This document shows, piece by piece, positions 4,884 to 6,670 of a stretch of 6,670 nucleotides of DNA (positions are counted from its first letter, which is position 1; the number at the start of each line of letters is the position of its first letter). The notes beneath the pieces were generated by a model. That model did no database searches. It saw only the letters and a program-made list of their open reading frames with translations, and was not told the origin of the DNA. Source of the stretch: Patescibacteria group bacterium UBA5738 (lineage in GTDB: Bacteria > Patescibacteriota > Minisyncoccia > Minisyncoccales > UBA5738); NCBI GenBank assembly GCA_002419295.1, contig DIFW01000024.1:1-6670 (forward strand), written 5' to 3'. The translations under genes were made by a program, and so were the position numbers.

Positions 4884-5441
4884 ATGGAGTATAAAGATAT
4901 TATAAAAAAATTAACGCCGGAATTTGACAAGGCTGTCCAATATTTGGAAAAAGAATTGGGCAAAATCCATACCGGCCGCGCCAGCGCGTCGCTGGTGGAA
5001 GATTTGGTGGTGGATTGCTTCGGCCAGAAATGTCCGCTCAAACAGTTGGCGATGATTTCGGTGCCCGAAGCGCGCCAAATCGTGATCCAGCCGTGGGATA
5101 AATCCTATTTTGAACCGATTCAAAAAGCCATTGAATCGTCGCAGTTGGGGTTGGCGCCCGCGGCGGAAGGCGCGGTAATCCGCGTTTCCATTCCGGACCT
5201 CACCGGAGAATACCGCCAGAATTTGGCGCGGATGATTTCCAAAATTCAAGAAGACAGCCGCCAGGCGATGCGCCGCGCCCGCGATGACGCTTGGTCGCAA
5301 ATCCAGCGGCTGGAGCGCGCTGGCGAGATCCGCGAGGATGACAAGTTCCGCGCCAAAGATGAACTGCAAAAAATGATTGATGACTACGGCAAAAAAGTTG
5401 ATGAAGCGGGAGAGCGCAAGAAAAAAGAAATTTCTGAATAA
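4884..5441 (+). CDS. frr: ribosome recycling factor
   Basis: RRF works with EF-G in the cytoplasm to split the ribosome after termination. The 185-residue length is the family norm. Helical domain I is seen at 1-30 and 105-185, ending in the highly charged helix RKKKEISE; the beta-rich domain II lies at about 31-104. Signature blocks are HTGRAS (29-34), PLKQLAMISVPEARQIVIQPWDK (51-73, hallmark residues P61, R64, Q69, W71 and D72), SQLGLAP (86-92) and IRVSIPDLT (99-107). Two spots differ from the usual sequence: the LTEERR motif reads LTGEYR at 106-111, and the RNVRRDA-type motif reads RRARDDA at 130-136, keeping the arginine at 133. The promoter at 4745-4772 lies upstream and rseP follows after a repeat-filled gap. 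The usual uppS, cdsA and dxr neighbours are missing. ATG 4884 gives the family N terminus; no ribosome site precedes it. Confidence 0.97.
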   Translation: MEYKDIIKKLTPEFDKAVQYLEKELGKIHTGRASASLVEDLVVDCFGQKCPLKQLAMISVPEARQIVIQPWDKSYFEPIQKAIESSQLGLAPAAEGAVIRVSIPDLTGEYRQNLARMISKIQEDSRQAMRRARDDAWSQIQRLERAGEIREDDKFRAKDELQKMIDDYGKKVDEAGERKKKEISE

Positions 5442-5565
5442 AATTTTCAATTTTCAAACTCCAATTTCCAATGAATTTTCAATGATTCAATGTGCCAAAC
5501 GGAACCCGGATTTGCGTTTTGTCCGAAACATTGAAATTTGAAACATTTATTGAAAATTGAAAATT
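5442..5565. repeat. 124-bp nested inverted repeat filling the frr-rseP gap
   Basis: The outer arms AATTTTCAATTTTCAA (5442-5457) and TTGAAAATTGAAAATT (5550-5565) are exact 16-base inverted copies. Between them further TTTCCAAT/TTTCAATG and TTTGAAAC/TTTATTGA units mirror each other loosely. An inner exact eight-base pair, TTCAATGT (5486-5493) and ACATTGAA (5528-5535), encloses a third stem, CAAACG (5496-5501) with CGTTTTG (5515-5521, one extra T). The left arm starts directly at the frr stop. A TTGACA at 5564-5569 has no -10 before the rseP start and is probably chance. The 145-base gap has no gene. Confidence 0.7.
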
Positions 5566-5586
5566 GACACTTGAGAATTATTTTAA

Positions 5587-6666
5587 ATGTTTTCAACAAT
5601 ACTTTTGGTTTTTTTTAGTCTGATCGGACTGATTCTTTTGCACGAATTGGGCCATTTTGTTTTTGCCAAAAAGTTTGGCGTCAAGGTGGAAGAGTTCGGC
5701 CTTTTTTTGCCTCCGCGGATTTGGGGCAAAAAAATCGGCGAAACACTATATTCGATCAACTGGATTCCGGCGGGCGCGTTCGTTAAGATGCAGGGCGAAG
5801 ATGACAGCAGTCAAAAAGATTCAACAAGCTTCGCTTCCAAGCCAATTTGGCAGAGGATGATAATCGTTGCCGCCGGAGTGGTGTCGTTTTGGATAATTTC
5901 GGTCGTTCTTTTATCGGCAGTGTTTATGTCGGGCGCGATGGAGGCGATTTCGGATGATGATCCCGTTGAAAACGCGCGGGTGCAAATAATCTCGGTGGTT
6001 AAAGATTCTCCGGCGTTTTTGGCCGGAATCAAACCCGGCGATATCATTGAAAGCATTACTTTTGAAGACCGCGCGGTTTTGATCGACAAAGTCGCGCAGG
6101 TTCAGGAGATTGCCGCCGGCGGTGAGTCGGAGCTGGTTTTGGAAATTGCCCGGCCGGATGGAAATTTAACGATCGCGCTGGCGCCGCGGCAAAATCCGCC
6201 CGCGGGGGAAGGAGCGATGGGAGTGGGACTAATGCGCACGGCGCAAAAATCCTATTCTTTTTTTCCCGCCATTGGCAATGGATTTTCGGCGACATGGAAG
6301 ATGACGATTGAAGTTTTTGACGGCTGGGGCCAGATTATCGGCCGCTTGGTCAAAAAAGAGGGAATGCCTCCCGGCGCTCAATTGGTGGGGCCGGTGGGGA
6401 TAATGCAAATGATGGCCGATCAGGCGAAAATGGGAATGAACTATTATTTTCAATTTGTTGCGATGATTTCGGTTTATTTGGCGGTGTTTAACGCGTTGCC
6501 GATTCCGGCTTTGGATGGCGGCCGCTTGATGTTTTTGGTTTTGGAGGCGATCCGCAGGAAACCGGTTTCTCAAAAACTGGAGCAAACTCTTACAATGGTG
6601 TTTTTTGCCGTGTTGATGGTCTTGGCGTTGATAGTTACCGCGCAAGATGTTGTGAGATTATTCTAA
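5587..6666 (+). CDS. rseP: RIP metalloprotease, RseP/site-2 protease family
   Basis: This zinc protease cuts transmembrane segments inside the inner membrane, for example of anti-sigma factors or leftover signal peptides. The zinc motif HELGH is at 19-23 in the first membrane helix (about 4-26). The third metal ligand is D310 in NALPIPALDGG (302-312) in the C-terminal membrane part. One PDZ domain spans about 128-205, with KDSPAFLAGIKPGDII at 139-154. A second hydrophobic segment is at 91-115, GPVGI at 268-272 precedes the core helix, and the last helix is at about 333-352. The usual AGPxxN after the second segment's start reads AAGVVSFW, so the Pro and Asn are changed. With 359 residues and one PDZ domain it is of the shorter type, unlike the two-PDZ E. 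coli protein. The gene ends at TAA 6664-6666, four bases before the window edge. No ribosome site is seen before ATG 5587. Its substrate is unknown. Confidence 0.95.
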   Translation: MFSTILLVFFSLIGLILLHELGHFVFAKKFGVKVEEFGLFLPPRIWGKKIGETLYSINWIPAGAFVKMQGEDDSSQKDSTSFASKPIWQRMIIVAAGVVSFWIISVVLLSAVFMSGAMEAISDDDPVENARVQIISVVKDSPAFLAGIKPGDIIESITFEDRAVLIDKVAQVQEIAAGGESELVLEIARPDGNLTIALAPRQNPPAGEGAMGVGLMRTAQKSYSFFPAIGNGFSATWKMTIEVFDGWGQIIGRLVKKEGMPPGAQLVGPVGIMQMMADQAKMGMNYYFQFVAMISVYLAVFNALPIPALDGGRLMFLVLEAIRRKPVSQKLEQTLTMVFFAVLMVLALIVTAQDVVRLF

Positions 6667-6670
6667 CCGC

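Noticed and set aside
4911..5457. Long reverse-strand frames across frr and similar ones across holB and mreB
   Set aside because: They mirror strongly supported + strand genes, have no ribosome sites and low-complexity, basic or hydrophobic translations.
5564..5569. TTGACA as -35 of an rseP promoter
   Set aside because: The matching -10 would fall at or after the ATG at 5587 and no TATAAT-like sequence is there; it arises from the repeat arm.
3606..5586. CRISPR array in the repeat-rich gaps
   Set aside because: Units are 7-16 bases, inverted or directly adjacent, without evenly sized spacers.

Overview
The window looks like chromosomal DNA from a bacterium of the Candidate Phyla Radiation (Patescibacteria), most plausibly a Parcubacteria-type genome. 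This is inferred from gene content and organisation, not from a marker tree. The ribosome recycling factor gene is followed directly by the RseP-type site-2 protease gene, without the uppS, cdsA and dxr genes that sit between them in many bacteria. The DNA polymerase III delta' subunit has no zinc-binding cysteines. mreB stands without mreC or mreD. The recognisable genes lack clear Shine-Dalgarno sequences, and AT-rich inverted repeats fill the gaps. TGA ends several genes at sensible lengths, so the standard bacterial code fits. All seven main genes lie on the + strand.

Layout: (1) 1-820 is an AT-richer accessory segment with one unrecognised gene (19-762). It has a possible promoter, a consensus Shine-Dalgarno sequence with no AUG/GUG/UUG after it, and its own hairpin plus T-tract terminator. 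(2) 894-2489 holds a minimal nucleotidyltransferase of the MntA type, without a visible HEPN partner, and a closely spaced 12-TM major facilitator transporter. (3) 2490-3605 holds a leader with a ribosome site on an ATG-TGA start-stop element and a hairpin with T-tract, then mreB. (4) 3606-4701 holds holB, into which a 45-bp palindrome is inserted in frame. (5) 4702-6666 holds an extended -10 promoter, a second palindrome related to the one in holB, frr, a 124-bp nested inverted repeat, and rseP.

The core part (mreB, holB, frr, rseP) covers cell shape, clamp loading in replication, ribosome recycling and intramembrane proteolysis. These are housekeeping tasks with no shared pathway. A promoter before frr suggests that frr and rseP form one transcription unit.

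The most unusual content is non-coding. Every gap before a core gene holds a dyad element just upstream of the start codon. Two of the palindromes, one inside holB and one in the frr leader, share both outer arms and even the same T:G wobble pair. They therefore look like copies of one small palindromic repeat family able to sit inside a coding sequence. No complete new multi-gene system is evident.
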